Source: a virus. From it: a DNA stretch of 29,428 bases. The DNA is taken from the IMG/VR virus record IMGVR_UViG_3300033995_000064, positions 1-29,428 of that record; one strand, given 5' to 3'. The position numbers and the translations under genes are program-made. A model generated the notes under the pieces. That model saw only the letters and a list, made by a program, of their open reading frames with translations, had not been told where the DNA came from and ran no database searches. Position 1 is the first letter of the stretch. Each line of letters opens with the position of its first letter. Of the stretch, positions 5,869-13,357 are shown one piece after another.

Positions 5869-6903
5869 TCAGAATATGTGACTTAAACGTGCAATTTGTC
5901 CGTGTTTTTTATGATGTAGGAATCCTTCGATAGCTTTTGGAGCGTGCTGATAGCCGTTTCGATGATGCCAAGAGTCCGTACCTGATGCAGAGCGTAGTGA
6001 TTCTACGGTTACTCCCTGATAGTCTTTGGATAATTTGTGGTGAACGTGGTGCATATAAACGTATCTATGTTTGGTTAAGCTCCATTCTAACGGAAACTCG
6101 GTAGCCAACAAAAGCGGGAGATCCTGCTGCTTCGCTCCATCTCCGTGAGTAGTGCCGATTAGATTCTCTCCGTATCGATAAGCCTTGCGATGTTGAAGAG
6201 AGCAGTCGAAAGTAATGTTTGCAGCTTGACGAAAATGTGTTTTGATACAATCAGCAAGAAAGAATCCGTGAGTGTAGTCATGGTTAGAAGGATTGAACAC
6301 AAAATGCACATCAGCCAAAGCAATGAGTTTTTCAAGAATCTCAACATATAATTGTTTTGCGGTTAGAAAATTACGATACCACATCCCATCGGTGTCTTGT
6401 GGAGTGCCTGACGTGGTAGTTCGTCTTGGAGTATCTATGTGTAGAATGTCGTTTCCACCAACGAATAGAATCTTATCTATATGAAAGCCTGCGGACTTGT
6501 CTAAAATGCCTTGTACGCCCTCTAAAACACGTTGTACTGCTATTTGAGAGTTGTATTCTTCACCAGTTTCAAACGCATCGCATAATTTACCGATGTGGAT
6601 GTCAGCAGGATCTATGACTAACAAGTGTCCTTCTTCGCTTTGGGTTCGTGTTAACGTAGGATAATGCGGAGAATGCTCGGTAATGGAGTTGATTAGCTCA
6701 TCTTTAAACTTGTCGAAGTTGTCTTGTTGTCCGTTAAAGTTTGGATTCTTAAAGAAAAGACTTGCCTCTTTGTTTTTTATCCATCCGTGTTTGACGTCCT
6801 TTTCGTCTAATCCAAGTGCGTTTGCTTCGTGTTTGATTGCGCGGTATTGCTCAATGATTTTTACCTCATCTGATTTTAAGCGGTAGCGTGTTTGTTTTAT
6901 CAT
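5869..6903 (-). CDS. calcineurin-like metallophosphoesterase/nuclease, 344 aa
   Basis: The motif series of two-metal phosphoesterases is present in order: D101-I-H103, GGND at 149-152, NHD at 207-209, THGD around H253, and HHVHH with H286 and H288 in place of the usual G-H-x-H. The family cleaves phosphomonoesters or phosphodiesters, and SbcD/Mre11 nucleases use the same core. The first 90 residues are charged and helical, possibly DNA-binding. ATG 6903 overlaps the spanin stop as ATGA. Its position as the last late gene, after lysis, is odd. I recall similar proteins in Bacteroidetes phages but no proven function. DNA end processing or defence evasion are guesses. Confidence 0.82.
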   Translation of the reverse strand: MIKQTRYRLKSDEVKIIEQYRAIKHEANALGLDEKDVKHGWIKNKEASLFFKNPNFNGQQDNFDKFKDELINSITEHSPHYPTLTRTQSEEGHLLVIDPADIHIGKLCDAFETGEEYNSQIAVQRVLEGVQGILDKSAGFHIDKILFVGGNDILHIDTPRRTTTSGTPQDTDGMWYRNFLTAKQLYVEILEKLIALADVHFVFNPSNHDYTHGFFLADCIKTHFRQAANITFDCSLQHRKAYRYGENLIGTTHGDGAKQQDLPLLLATEFPLEWSLTKHRYVYMHHVHHKLSKDYQGVTVESLRSASGTDSWHHRNGYQHAPKAIEGFLHHKKHGQIARLSHIF

Positions 6904-7328
6904 AAAGGGTTTTTAAAGTTGCGCAGTAGCCAGTTCGTTATCATTCCTACTACAAATCCTAAAACTAACAATAATATGTTCGGTTTAGTATTTTTATGTT
7001 TCTCCGTTTTGTACTTGACTACCTCTACTTTTTCAATCATTTTCAAGGTATCTCGCTTGAGTCTATATTCAATACGCGTCTGAAATCGTGTTTTAGGCAC
7101 GTAAGAACGCTTGTAACGCACTATCGTATCTTTTTGGACTAATACCTTCTCCCACATTATAGAGTCTCTTAAAACGTAAAGAATTGAGTCTATCGAATTT
7201 ATGACAAAAGTGTCAGCTACCTCCTCGCAACGATAACCCTTGTCAAACGCTTTACGGACGTGGTAATTTACCGAGCAAGATGTCGCAAGTATAGTAGATA
7301 TTAGCGACAAAATCAGTTTACTTCGCAT
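6900..7328 (-). CDS. probable one-piece spanin (u-spanin): lipoprotein with C-terminal membrane helix, 142 aa
   Basis: U-spanins connect the outer membrane to the inner membrane and disrupt the outer membrane at lysis. Starting at ATG 7328, the protein has a basic, hydrophobic signal peptide ending LATSC, with lipid-modified Cys18 predicted. A long charged periplasmic segment follows ([20 protein letters not shown]), then a C-terminal membrane helix about 117-136 ([19 protein letters not shown]). This is the T1 gp11-like layout. It overlaps the endolysin by 11 bases, as expected in a lysis cassette. A 24-residue upstream extension would bury the signal peptide and is rejected. The lipobox has Ser at -1, slightly off consensus. 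Confidence 0.75.
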   Translation of the reverse strand: MRSKLILSLISTILATSCSVNYHVRKAFDKGYRCEEVADTFVINSIDSILYVLRDSIMWEKVLVQKDTIVRYKRSYVPKTRFQTRIEYRLKRDTLKMIEKVEVVKYKTEKHKNTKPNILLLVLGFVVGMITNWLLRNFKNPL

Positions 7329-7782
7329 ACTCAAAATGCATCCAATCATAGTTCTTTTCTTTACCGAGTGAAATAAATCCGTGTTTGTAGAAGATGTCAA
7401 TCATTGCCTTGTATTCAGGACGAGCGAACCTTGCAGTCTTGCTTGTTTCTTTTAGCGTATTTCTCGCAGGATCTAAATCAATAGCAATTCCGAAAGCGTG
7501 CTTACTCCAAGACGTGCCACCTCTCATTTTGCGGTAATTAAAACATCCTCCGTAAAGGTCTATCCCTAACTCTACAAGGCGATTGTACCCATACACCGCT
7601 AAAAGCTCGTTAAACACCTTTAAAAAGGCATCTGCAACATCCTTATGGCATCGCATCTTTGTCACCATTGTTTTAGTATCCCAAGCAATGCGCATAGGAT
7701 AAGGTAGTTTGATTGTAGTTAGATACGTACCTGATTCGTTAGGTAGTCCGTATTTCGCTATGGCTTGTGCAGTTGTCAGCAT
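7318..7782 (-). CDS. endolysin, M15-family D,L-carboxypeptidase/endopeptidase, 154 aa
   Basis: This enzyme cleaves peptidoglycan peptides. The M15 zinc motif is clear: S93-K-H95 with G98, A100 and D102 in [10 protein letters not shown], and H149 in DWMHFEY. Zinc ligands are predicted to be H95, D102 and H149. [12 protein letters not shown] at 78-89 holds the conserved Arg. The start at 7782 ([12 protein letters not shown]) matches the usual family N-terminus. A longer frame from 7860 would translate through a hairpin and is rejected. No signal peptide is visible, so the holin is needed for export. Holin lies upstream and spanin downstream, a complete Gram-negative lysis cassette. Confidence 0.9.
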   Translation of the reverse strand: MLTTAQAIAKYGLPNESGTYLTTIKLPYPMRIAWDTKTMVTKMRCHKDVADAFLKVFNELLAVYGYNRLVELGIDLYGGCFNYRKMRGGTSWSKHAFGIAIDLDPARNTLKETSKTARFARPEYKAMIDIFYKHGFISLGKEKNYDWMHFEYAK

Positions 7783-7820
7783 TTGTCTTGTTTTTTGTTC
7801 TAAAAAGTTGACATTAATAA

Positions 7821-7844
7821 AGCCCTGCAACAGTATCACAGGGC
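7821..7844 (-). terminator. weak terminator-like hairpin between holin and endolysin
   Basis: The minus strand reads GCCCTG, an 11-base loop, CAGGGC, then TTTATT. The stem is six perfect G/C-rich pairs but the U-run is interrupted. It may partly terminate or stabilise the mRNA between the lysis genes and so tune endolysin dose. Confidence 0.5.
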
Positions 7845-7883
7845 GGTTCTCGGTGTTCACCTATGGCAAGCAGTCGAGTGGAG

Positions 7884-8309
7884 TTATTTTAATTCTTCTA
7901 CTTGCTCTTTGCTGCGCTTAACAAATTGCATAAATTTTTCCCAAACATTGATACCAGTAACCGAGAAGTAATTTTCGTTAATGCTCTTAACTTCCGTGAA
8001 TACGCAGAAGGCAGTAAATGCTTTTGTGAGTAAAAGGTCTACCGAAATGAAGTAGGCTAATAAATCAGCGAGGATAAACTTTTCAAGCAGAAAGATAAAT
8101 ACTATCGCTCCGCTATACAAAAGGCTTTTAGAAATCGTGTTAGATAGCCTTCGAGAGCGTATTGATGCCCATCCGTTTTTCTTTACGCTGCGCCAAATAC
8201 CGAATCCCATATCCAAAATAATAGTAGCAACTGCCATTAGTACCATAGGCTTAACAGGTGCGAGGATAGTCATCAGCGAAAACACGAATAGAGTAAGTTT
8301 AGTTTTCAT
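7884..8309 (-). CDS. phage holin, 141 aa
   Basis: The protein is small and very hydrophobic with three to four membrane helices: about 5-33 (LFVFSLMTILAP and VLMAVATIILDMGF), 62-80 (SLLYSGAIVFIFLLEKF) and 82-105. The GIW...IRSRRLSNTISK region and the late ENYF segment with charged tail (RSKEQVEELK) match the holin family found with M15 endolysins. It would form lesions letting the endolysin reach the wall. The start at 8309 overlaps the upstream 93-aa gene by 11 bases. Confidence 0.85.
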   Translation of the reverse strand: MKTKLTLFVFSLMTILAPVKPMVLMAVATIILDMGFGIWRSVKKNGWASIRSRRLSNTISKSLLYSGAIVFIFLLEKFILADLLAYFISVDLLLTKAFTAFCVFTEVKSINENYFSVTGINVWEKFMQFVKRSKEQVEELK

Positions 8310-8580
8310 CCGTTACAATTTCTTGGTTTATAGGATAGCCAGCAAAGGCGTGTTTAGGATTCTTCGGTGTCACGAGGTTACTGCCAAAGTCGTAGGTCTC
8401 TATGCTCATAACGTCGTAGTGGTAGCCGTCAGCGTTCGTGTTTTCGTCCAACGCAATAACTCCGATTTCAACAACGGCTTGTACTCCGATGCCGTAGCCT
8501 TCAGCGGTTAGTATTCCTTTGCTTTCGAGGTCAGCAACTGCGGCTTCCTTGTTTGGATAAGTGAGTTTGTAGATATTCAT
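8299..8580 (-). CDS. conserved small phage protein of unknown function, 93 aa
   Basis: I choose ATG 8580 (MNIYKLTYPNKEAAVADLESKG), two bases after the fibre gene stop. An ATG at 8604 would overlap the fibre gene. The product has a repeated ferredoxin-like feel (GIGVQAVVEIGVIALDENTNA) and ends with a Pro/Gly tail. I recall similar proteins beside tail-fibre and lysis genes in Bacteroidetes phages, always hypothetical. Its place between fibre and holin suggests a fibre chaperone or minor virion protein, which is inference. Confidence 0.7.
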   Translation of the reverse strand: MNIYKLTYPNKEAAVADLESKGILTAEGYGIGVQAVVEIGVIALDENTNADGYHYDVMSIETYDFGSNLVTPKNPKHAFAGYPINQEIVTDEN

Positions 8581-8582
8581 TG

Positions 8583-10346
8583 TTACGTTGTTAAGGCGAT
8601 GCATTGAGTGTCAGTAAGCGGAGTCGGGAATAGCGCCATTGAGTTGATATATTTGGGTGTTTCGTTAGCATTTCCGCTCAAAAATTGCATTGCTGTAAAA
8701 TTAAATGCAGTAGCTGATATAACTTTAACGCCATTTTCGAAAATGTCAGCCGTTGTTCCGTTCCATTTGATGGCTACTTTTGAGGTGTTTGCTGATGTTG
8801 TGTGCAAAGTAGTTGACGCACCCGCTAAAATTTTTACAATTGTAACTCGTGTAGATGCTGCAGATGATGTTCTAAATGTAAAACCATTACCGCTTGTAGC
8901 AGAATTTAACTCATTTAAAAACATACCTACATTAGACACATCCCTTGTTAATGGAATATTATTCCTCAAATCCACAAACCAAGTACCCCCGCTTGCAGTT
9001 ATCAGCCCATTGGTGAAGATGTTGCCTCTACTGATTACGTCAGCATTCCTTGTAACTGAAGCCGATGTCGTAGGTATGTAAGATGTTGCGTAAGCGCCCG
9101 GTTCGAGTTGTGCGCCCCATAGAAAGACGGAGGTTGAGAGGGTGTTGATTTCTGCGCGTAAAGACGATGCAGATGACACAATAATATGAGCAATAAATAC
9201 CGACGAAGTAGATAATGCTGCCCCTGTTATGCTACAACGATACCACCCATTGCCCACCGACTGAATAGATGCGGTTGCTGATGAACCAACTGAACCAACT
9301 ACTCCGTTATTTAAATCGAAGTTTGCCCATACATTTGACCCAAATACAGTACTTAAAGGGGTTAGTTGCAAAAAGTTATTCGTGTTTTTCTTTGCATAAA
9401 CTGAAAAAGAATATGTTGTACCACTTATTACGCTTATTGATTGAGCAACATTGTGAGGCGCATTAGTGCCATCGGCTAAAAAAGTATCTGCGTTTTGAAC
9501 TCCGCTTGGTGAAATTGTTGAGTTAGAGGTAATACTTGAAAAACCTTTATTCCAACTCGCATTGTCAAACTCCTCGCTTCTTAAAAAAAGGTTAGTCCTC
9601 TGCGGTTCGAGTAAGATGTTAGGACATCCACCAAGTGAGTAGTCAAGGCGAGGTATGTTAAGCCGTGTTTCAGTAGCTTGGTAGTCAAGGGCAGAAGTGC
9701 CTTCGACAAGTTGTGCGCCCCAAATGAATACACCCGAAGTTCCGTCACCCGTATAGACAGTTGTAGCGTCGGGTAATGAAAGCCAACTTTGTAATTGTAA
9801 TGATGTAGATGTAATAGTTGCGGTAATAGTACAACGATACCAACCATCGCCGACATTTGTAATAGATGAGGTACAATTTATAGTTGAGAAAATAGTCCCA
9901 TTTGCAATATTGAAAAAAGCCGTTTTCGTTGTTCCGCCATCAAAAATGGCAATTCTAAACATAGTTCTACCCGCTTGCTTTGCATAACAAGTGTAAGTAT
10001 ATGAACCAAGAGAAGGGGCTGTATATGACTGAAATGTTCTATGGTTTGAATTAGATGTATTTTCAACTAATTTATCCGCTGTCAATGTCCCGTTTGGAGC
10101 GGTTGTTGTGTTTGCGGTTATGCTTGAATTTTCTTTTAACCACGCAGCATTGCTAAACATCTCGCTATACTGAAGCAAGTTGTAAGGCACTAACTCAACC
10201 AAGCCCGCAGCGTTTACACGAGTGGCAGTAGTCGCACGAGTTACGGAGAAATCGCCGTTGCCGTTTGTAGGAATAATCGAATATAACTTCCCTTCTTTCT
10301 CTGCGTTGGGTGTTACTAATAAAGATGCGTCATCAAGTAGGCTCAT
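8583..10346 (-). CDS. tail fibre / receptor-binding protein with two tandem beta-sandwich repeats, 587 aa
   Basis: The N-terminal 50 residues (virion-attachment candidate) are followed by two related units at about 56-226 and 252-436. Each opens NL(L/F)..SE.F.NA.W, contains a Y(T/S)..(C/V)YAK core, VG(D/N)GWYRC, and closes VF(I/L)WGAQL. The repeats look like carbohydrate-binding jelly rolls common in phage fibres. Residues about 440-587 (ASGGTWFVDLRNN onward) resemble a laminin-G/concanavalin-like domain. Ser/Thr/Asn-rich composition also fits a fibre. It would bind a surface glycan. Stop and start are within one to a few bases of neighbours on both sides. The exact receptor cannot be read. 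Confidence 0.78.
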   Translation of the reverse strand: MSLLDDASLLVTPNAEKEGKLYSIIPTNGNGDFSVTRATTATRVNAAGLVELVPYNLLQYSEMFSNAAWLKENSSITANTTTAPNGTLTADKLVENTSNSNHRTFQSYTAPSLGSYTYTCYAKQAGRTMFRIAIFDGGTTKTAFFNIANGTIFSTINCTSSITNVGDGWYRCTITATITSTSLQLQSWLSLPDATTVYTGDGTSGVFIWGAQLVEGTSALDYQATETRLNIPRLDYSLGGCPNILLEPQRTNLFLRSEEFDNASWNKGFSSITSNSTISPSGVQNADTFLADGTNAPHNVAQSISVISGTTYSFSVYAKKNTNNFLQLTPLSTVFGSNVWANFDLNNGVVGSVGSSATASIQSVGNGWYRCSITGAALSTSSVFIAHIIVSSASSLRAEINTLSTSVFLWGAQLEPGAYATSYIPTTSASVTRNADVISRGNIFTNGLITASGGTWFVDLRNNIPLTRDVSNVGMFLNELNSATSGNGFTFRTSSAASTRVTIVKILAGASTTLHTTSANTSKVAIKWNGTTADIFENGVKVISATAFNFTAMQFLSGNANETPKYINSMALFPTPLTDTQCIALTT

Positions 10347-10597
10347 TAAGCGATATTTTTAAGGTTGTTAAGAGTCGTAGTTAAACACGAAGATGCCTCA
10401 AAAGCACCCCCATCATTTGCTACTCTTGTTTCGAAGTTTGAAATTAATGAAGGTACAGGAGAACCAACAATGTCAGTCAATCCTGCCCAAGATACAAAGT
10501 GAGAATACCCCCAAGATATCAAATTGTTGACTGCGCCTTGCCCCCAACCAATTGCGTTGTTTGCTGCGCCATCTCCCCATCCGTTGCTATTTGCCAT
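10346..10597 (-). CDS. small Gly/Asn/Trp-repeat virion-associated protein, 83 aa
   Basis: The N-terminus has a short repeat: GWGDGAANN, GWGQGAVNN, then SWGYSHFVSWAG, followed by a flexible tail ending LTTTLNNLKNIA. I recall the GWG-x-GA-x-NN pattern in small proteins encoded beside tail fibres in Bacteroidetes phages. It could be a fibre attachment or trimer-cap peptide. Function is unproven. ATG 10597 overlaps the end of the 32-aa gene and its stop overlaps the fibre ATG. Confidence 0.68.
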   Translation of the reverse strand: MANSNGWGDGAANNAIGWGQGAVNNLISWGYSHFVSWAGLTDIVGSPVPSLISNFETRVANDGGAFEASSCLTTTLNNLKNIA

Positions 10598-10685
10598 TTT
10601 CTTGTTTGCTTAAATAGATTCGTAATTTTTCTACATTCGTGTTTTTAGGGCTATACTTCAAACCCTTCGGTCTGTTCTTCTTCAT
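10587..10685 (-). CDS. very small basic protein, 32 aa
   Basis: ATG 10685 forms an ATGA overlap with the stop of the connector gene, and the frame ends inside the start of the 83-aa gene. The product starts MKKNRPKGLKYSPKN and ends LSKQENGK, so it is very basic and without a hydrophobic core. Coupling on both sides and lack of other coding in the gap support it. Function is unknown. Confidence 0.55.
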   Translation of the reverse strand: MKKNRPKGLKYSPKNTNVEKLRIYLSKQENGK

Positions 10686-11182
10686 ATAAACCAACTGGTG
10701 TAATTGTTCGTAGTGTCAGGGTACATATCTTGGTCAACGTTTTGATTGTATTCAGGGAATAGATCTTGGTTGAAAGACATATAACTGATGAAACGCTCCG
10801 TGTAGTGTTGAGCAATTTGTCGCTCTTTTTCTAACAAGAAGTCTACTTCGTTTTTCTCTACGTTTTCAGCGTTCTCGGATGAGTGCTTGTAAACTCCTTT
10901 GTTAGCAATTGTGTAAGCTGCGAAAGGTAAATATTCAACGAGACTCCAATGGATGAGCATCGGCTTAACGTATGTTTCTACAAGTGTCTCGTAGTTACCT
11001 GTAAGAGTACCTGCGATAATTAACGTTTGTAGCTTCTCAAGTAATTTCGTGCCTAAATAGGTTTGTATGTGGATATCCTGCGCAATTTTAACGAACTGAA
11101 TGAACTTGTCAGTATCTACATTGCCGTTGACTGCGGTAAAACGAACTATATCGTCTCTTGTTATAAGTAGTGCCGTTGCCAT
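10682..11182 (-). CDS. probable head-tail connector / head completion protein (DUF6712-like), 166 aa
   Basis: The protein is all-helical: IAQDIHIQTYLGTKLLEKLQ near 33-52 and a long central helix, YVKPMLIHWSLVEYLPFAAY, near 70-89, followed by a charged segment and a flexible Tyr/Asn tail. This pattern fits the DUF6712-type family of Bacteroidetes phages, which I recall near portal genes and which resembles gp6-like adaptors that dock under the portal. It begins two bases after the portal stop. Adaptor function is inferred from fold pattern and neighbours. Confidence 0.65.
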   Translation of the reverse strand: MATALLITRDDIVRFTAVNGNVDTDKFIQFVKIAQDIHIQTYLGTKLLEKLQTLIIAGTLTGNYETLVETYVKPMLIHWSLVEYLPFAAYTIANKGVYKHSSENAENVEKNEVDFLLEKERQIAQHYTERFISYMSFNQDLFPEYNQNVDQDMYPDTTNNYTSWFI

Positions 11183-11184
11183 TA

Positions 11185-12951
11185 TTAATCGTTTTTAGGT
11201 AAGTAGCCTTTTGTAGGTGTGTCAATAGGACGAGTAGAAACCAAAGCCTCATTCTTTACAACGTAGCCTAACTTCTCTGCCTTGCGAACTGCTACTTGCT
11301 TTAATTCTTTGCTACCTACGTTCAATGCCTTGCCTGAAAAAGTTGCATACACTTGTTTGTTCCATCTATGGTGACAATTCGCACCACCTTTGTAAAGCCA
11401 AATGTCATAAGTCGCAGCGCCACGAGGCCCAAATCCTGCGTTAACTTGCTGACCACTCATTTTTTGAATGTCCTCTTTTCGGTAGATTTTACCTGCTTGC
11501 ATCATTTGAGTGCAGAACGGACGTCCTTTACCACTCTTGCCGCCAGTCTCACCTTGATAAACATAGCGAGTGATAAACTTGATTCCGTCAATGACCTTAT
11601 CTTGCTTTGATGTGATGTTAGGACGAGCGTCTCCTGTGCTTACAAAGTTCCATACCTTGCTCATTAAGGTCGGTTCAAGCTCTTTAGAGAGCATTTCGTT
11701 CTCTAACTCATCCGAATCATAGTCTACAGGTGCTTCGTCTATTAGAAGCCAATTCTCGTCAGGTGTCTCACCAAGTGCGATGAGCTGCTCGGCTACTTCT
11801 TTTGGCATATGTGCGCTTAACTCCGTACCTGTTTCCTCCGCAACTTGCTCTTCCGTAACTGCATTTTCCAAGTCTACAAACTCAAGCGGCTTTAGAGTCT
11901 TGAAGAATAGGTTTAAAGAGATGTTGTTAAATGATAGAATCTTGTCAATAGCGTCAATTATCTCCTCTTGGAAAGGCTTAATCACCATATTGTTAAAGAG
12001 AATAAACGAGTTCTCAAGCTCATCAGCGTTAGACGAGAATCCGTTAGACGATGCAACACCAAAAAGCAGCGGTGAAGTTACGTTATGCCCGAGCATAATC
12101 TTACGCAAGCACTCTTCGCTTAAATATGTGTAGTGTTCAGGTGCGTCATTCAAAGGAATATCCTCAACCGTAGTACGAGTATCCATATTGTCGTTGAACG
12201 CTACGATTACTTTTTGACCTTTAGAACCAGTCAACTTACCGAGAACCTTCGCAGATATGATTTCTTGCTGCTCTAATGTAGGCACTCCGTTGTTGAAGTT
12301 AACTACTTTAGTTCCGCTGAATCCGTTTTGTACCTCGTTGATTAAGTAGTCGGATATTTCCTCTTCCAAAAGTGCATAGGGTACTGCTCCTTGATAGTCA
12401 ACGTAGGAATAGTATTTCATCCCAACTGAATAAGGCTTTGAGAATAGGATTTCTACCTTCTCGTTGGTAAATCCAAACGCAGGGAAGCGTTTAGGGACGT
12501 ATTTCTTAATATCAGTCCAATCATCCGAGTAGTAGTATCCTTCAATCTCTCCGTCTTTATTGCATTTTTCAGCACGCAACAAGTTTACAGGAATATGATA
12601 AGCCTTGAGAATCTTGTCGTGCTTATCGTTGTAGTGTACCTGAATAGCAAACTGACCAAATAACTTGCGGTCAAAAACAATCTTGCGCAAACAATCCTTT
12701 GAAATCAAGGTCATCATTTGAGCGTACTCATTCGGTTTGCGGTTAGCGTCAGTAGCTGAAAGACCTTTGCCGTAAATCAAGCGAGCAATGTTATTGATAA
12801 TTGCGTTGTTGGTTGTAGAGTTCGTGTATCGGTCAATCAAGAACTGATACGCGTTGTTATCCTCTCCGTAATCTACCCAAGCCTCACGCTTACTCTCCTG
12901 AATAACGGGAGTAGTGTAAGCAGATAGATTTAAAACGTGTATGTTACTCAT
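11185..12951 (-). CDS. portal protein with C-terminal MuF-like domain, 588 aa
   Basis: Residues about 1-360 have portal features: GEDNNAYQFLIDRYTNSTTN near 30-48, LIYGKGL, and a stem/wing region with LGKLTGSKGQKVIVAFND and GHNVTSPLLFGV. A long acidic linker (about 360-450) leads to a 90-residue domain with RPFC (C480), GKIYRKEDIQKMS and GGANCHHRW (C526, H527, H528), resembling the Cys/His C-terminus of Mu gpF-type minor head proteins. So portal and MuF functions seem fused. I take ATG 12951 (MSNIHVLNLS). The ATG at 12993 would overlap the 109-aa gene by 50 bases. Portal forms the dodecameric DNA gate. Confidence 0.85.
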   Translation of the reverse strand: MSNIHVLNLSAYTTPVIQESKREAWVDYGEDNNAYQFLIDRYTNSTTNNAIINNIARLIYGKGLSATDANRKPNEYAQMMTLISKDCLRKIVFDRKLFGQFAIQVHYNDKHDKILKAYHIPVNLLRAEKCNKDGEIEGYYYSDDWTDIKKYVPKRFPAFGFTNEKVEILFSKPYSVGMKYYSYVDYQGAVPYALLEEEISDYLINEVQNGFSGTKVVNFNNGVPTLEQQEIISAKVLGKLTGSKGQKVIVAFNDNMDTRTTVEDIPLNDAPEHYTYLSEECLRKIMLGHNVTSPLLFGVASSNGFSSNADELENSFILFNNMVIKPFQEEIIDAIDKILSFNNISLNLFFKTLKPLEFVDLENAVTEEQVAEETGTELSAHMPKEVAEQLIALGETPDENWLLIDEAPVDYDSDELENEMLSKELEPTLMSKVWNFVSTGDARPNITSKQDKVIDGIKFITRYVYQGETGGKSGKGRPFCTQMMQAGKIYRKEDIQKMSGQQVNAGFGPRGAATYDIWLYKGGANCHHRWNKQVYATFSGKALNVGSKELKQVAVRKAEKLGYVVKNEALVSTRPIDTPTKGYLPKND

Positions 12952-13273
12952 ATACGATGTATGTATTTGCGGTTGTATTTGAAACGTACTCACCTGAATT
13001 TACCGAGAAGTTCACGATGTTTTGGTCAGTACAAAAAATTCGGTCTTTGTAAACGATGTCAGTTCCTTGTTTTAGAACCAAGTCGTAGAAGTGTCCTTCT
13101 TTTAATGCGAAGGATGCAGTAATCGTGTTAACGTAGTCTCCTTGCGTTGAACTGGTGATTGTAATAGTTGCAGGTGTGTTTGTTTGGTCATCGGTAAGGA
13201 TCATTGTATTGAATGAACCTCTCGGAATGAATGAGAACGTCTGCGGTGATGTAGATGTAGTTAAAACTATCAT
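12944..13273 (-). CDS. beta-rich structural or head-tail protein of unknown function, 109 aa
   Basis: The product starts MIVLTTSTSPQTFSFIPRG and continues as alternating beta strands (ATITITSSTQGDYVNTITAS, ALKEGHFYDLVLKQGTDIVY). I recall such proteins between tail and portal genes of Bacteroidetes phages. No function is established. The start has AACGTTAT exactly six bases upstream, shared with three other virion genes, and follows a terminator. Its last codons overlap the portal start by eight bases. Confidence 0.68.
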   Translation of the reverse strand: MIVLTTSTSPQTFSFIPRGSFNTMILTDDQTNTPATITITSSTQGDYVNTITASFALKEGHFYDLVLKQGTDIVYKDRIFCTDQNIVNFSVNSGEYVSNTTANTYIVYE

Positions 13274-13279
13274 ACTATA

Positions 13280-13287
13280 ATAACGTT
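13280..13287 (-). promoter_or_regulatory. AACGTTAT box six bases before ATG (109-aa gene)
   Basis: AACGTTAT, TATAGT, ATG. Same box and spacing as at 16027, 17224 and 24376. Confidence 0.6.
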
Positions 13288-13310
13288 TAGATTTGGTTTT
13301 GTTTCCAAAT

Positions 13311-13334
13311 AAAAAAGGGAGACCGAAGCCTCCC
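13311..13334 (-). terminator. intrinsic terminator with TTCG tetraloop
   Basis: The minus strand has GGGAGGC, TTCG, GTCTCCC (one G-T pair), then TTTTTT. It lies downstream of the tail-tube candidate. TTCATAGCGT precedes it, as at the 5807 terminator. Confidence 0.88.
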
Positions 13335-13357
13335 CTTTAACGCTATGAAAAAACGAA

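Noticed and set aside
7783-7860. 26-codon N-terminal extension of the endolysin
   Set aside because: It would translate through a GC-rich hairpin and adds residues absent from the usual M15 endolysin N-terminus.
8137-8511. 124-codon plus-strand frame across holin and the 93-aa gene
   Set aside because: It spans the antisense of two coupled genes and has no recognisable domain.
8608-9081. 157-codon plus-strand frame opposite the fibre gene
   Set aside because: It is antisense to a convincing repeat-containing fibre protein. Val/Ala-rich sequence reads as the complement of Thr/Asn/Ser codons, with no neighbours on that strand.
12952-12993. 14-codon N-terminal extension of the portal
   Set aside because: It overlaps the 109-aa gene by 50 bases. 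The ATG at 12951 gives the usual short overlap.
13317-13340. The 13311 terminator acting also on the plus strand
   Set aside because: Only three T follow the stem on that strand, and no plus-strand gene precedes it.
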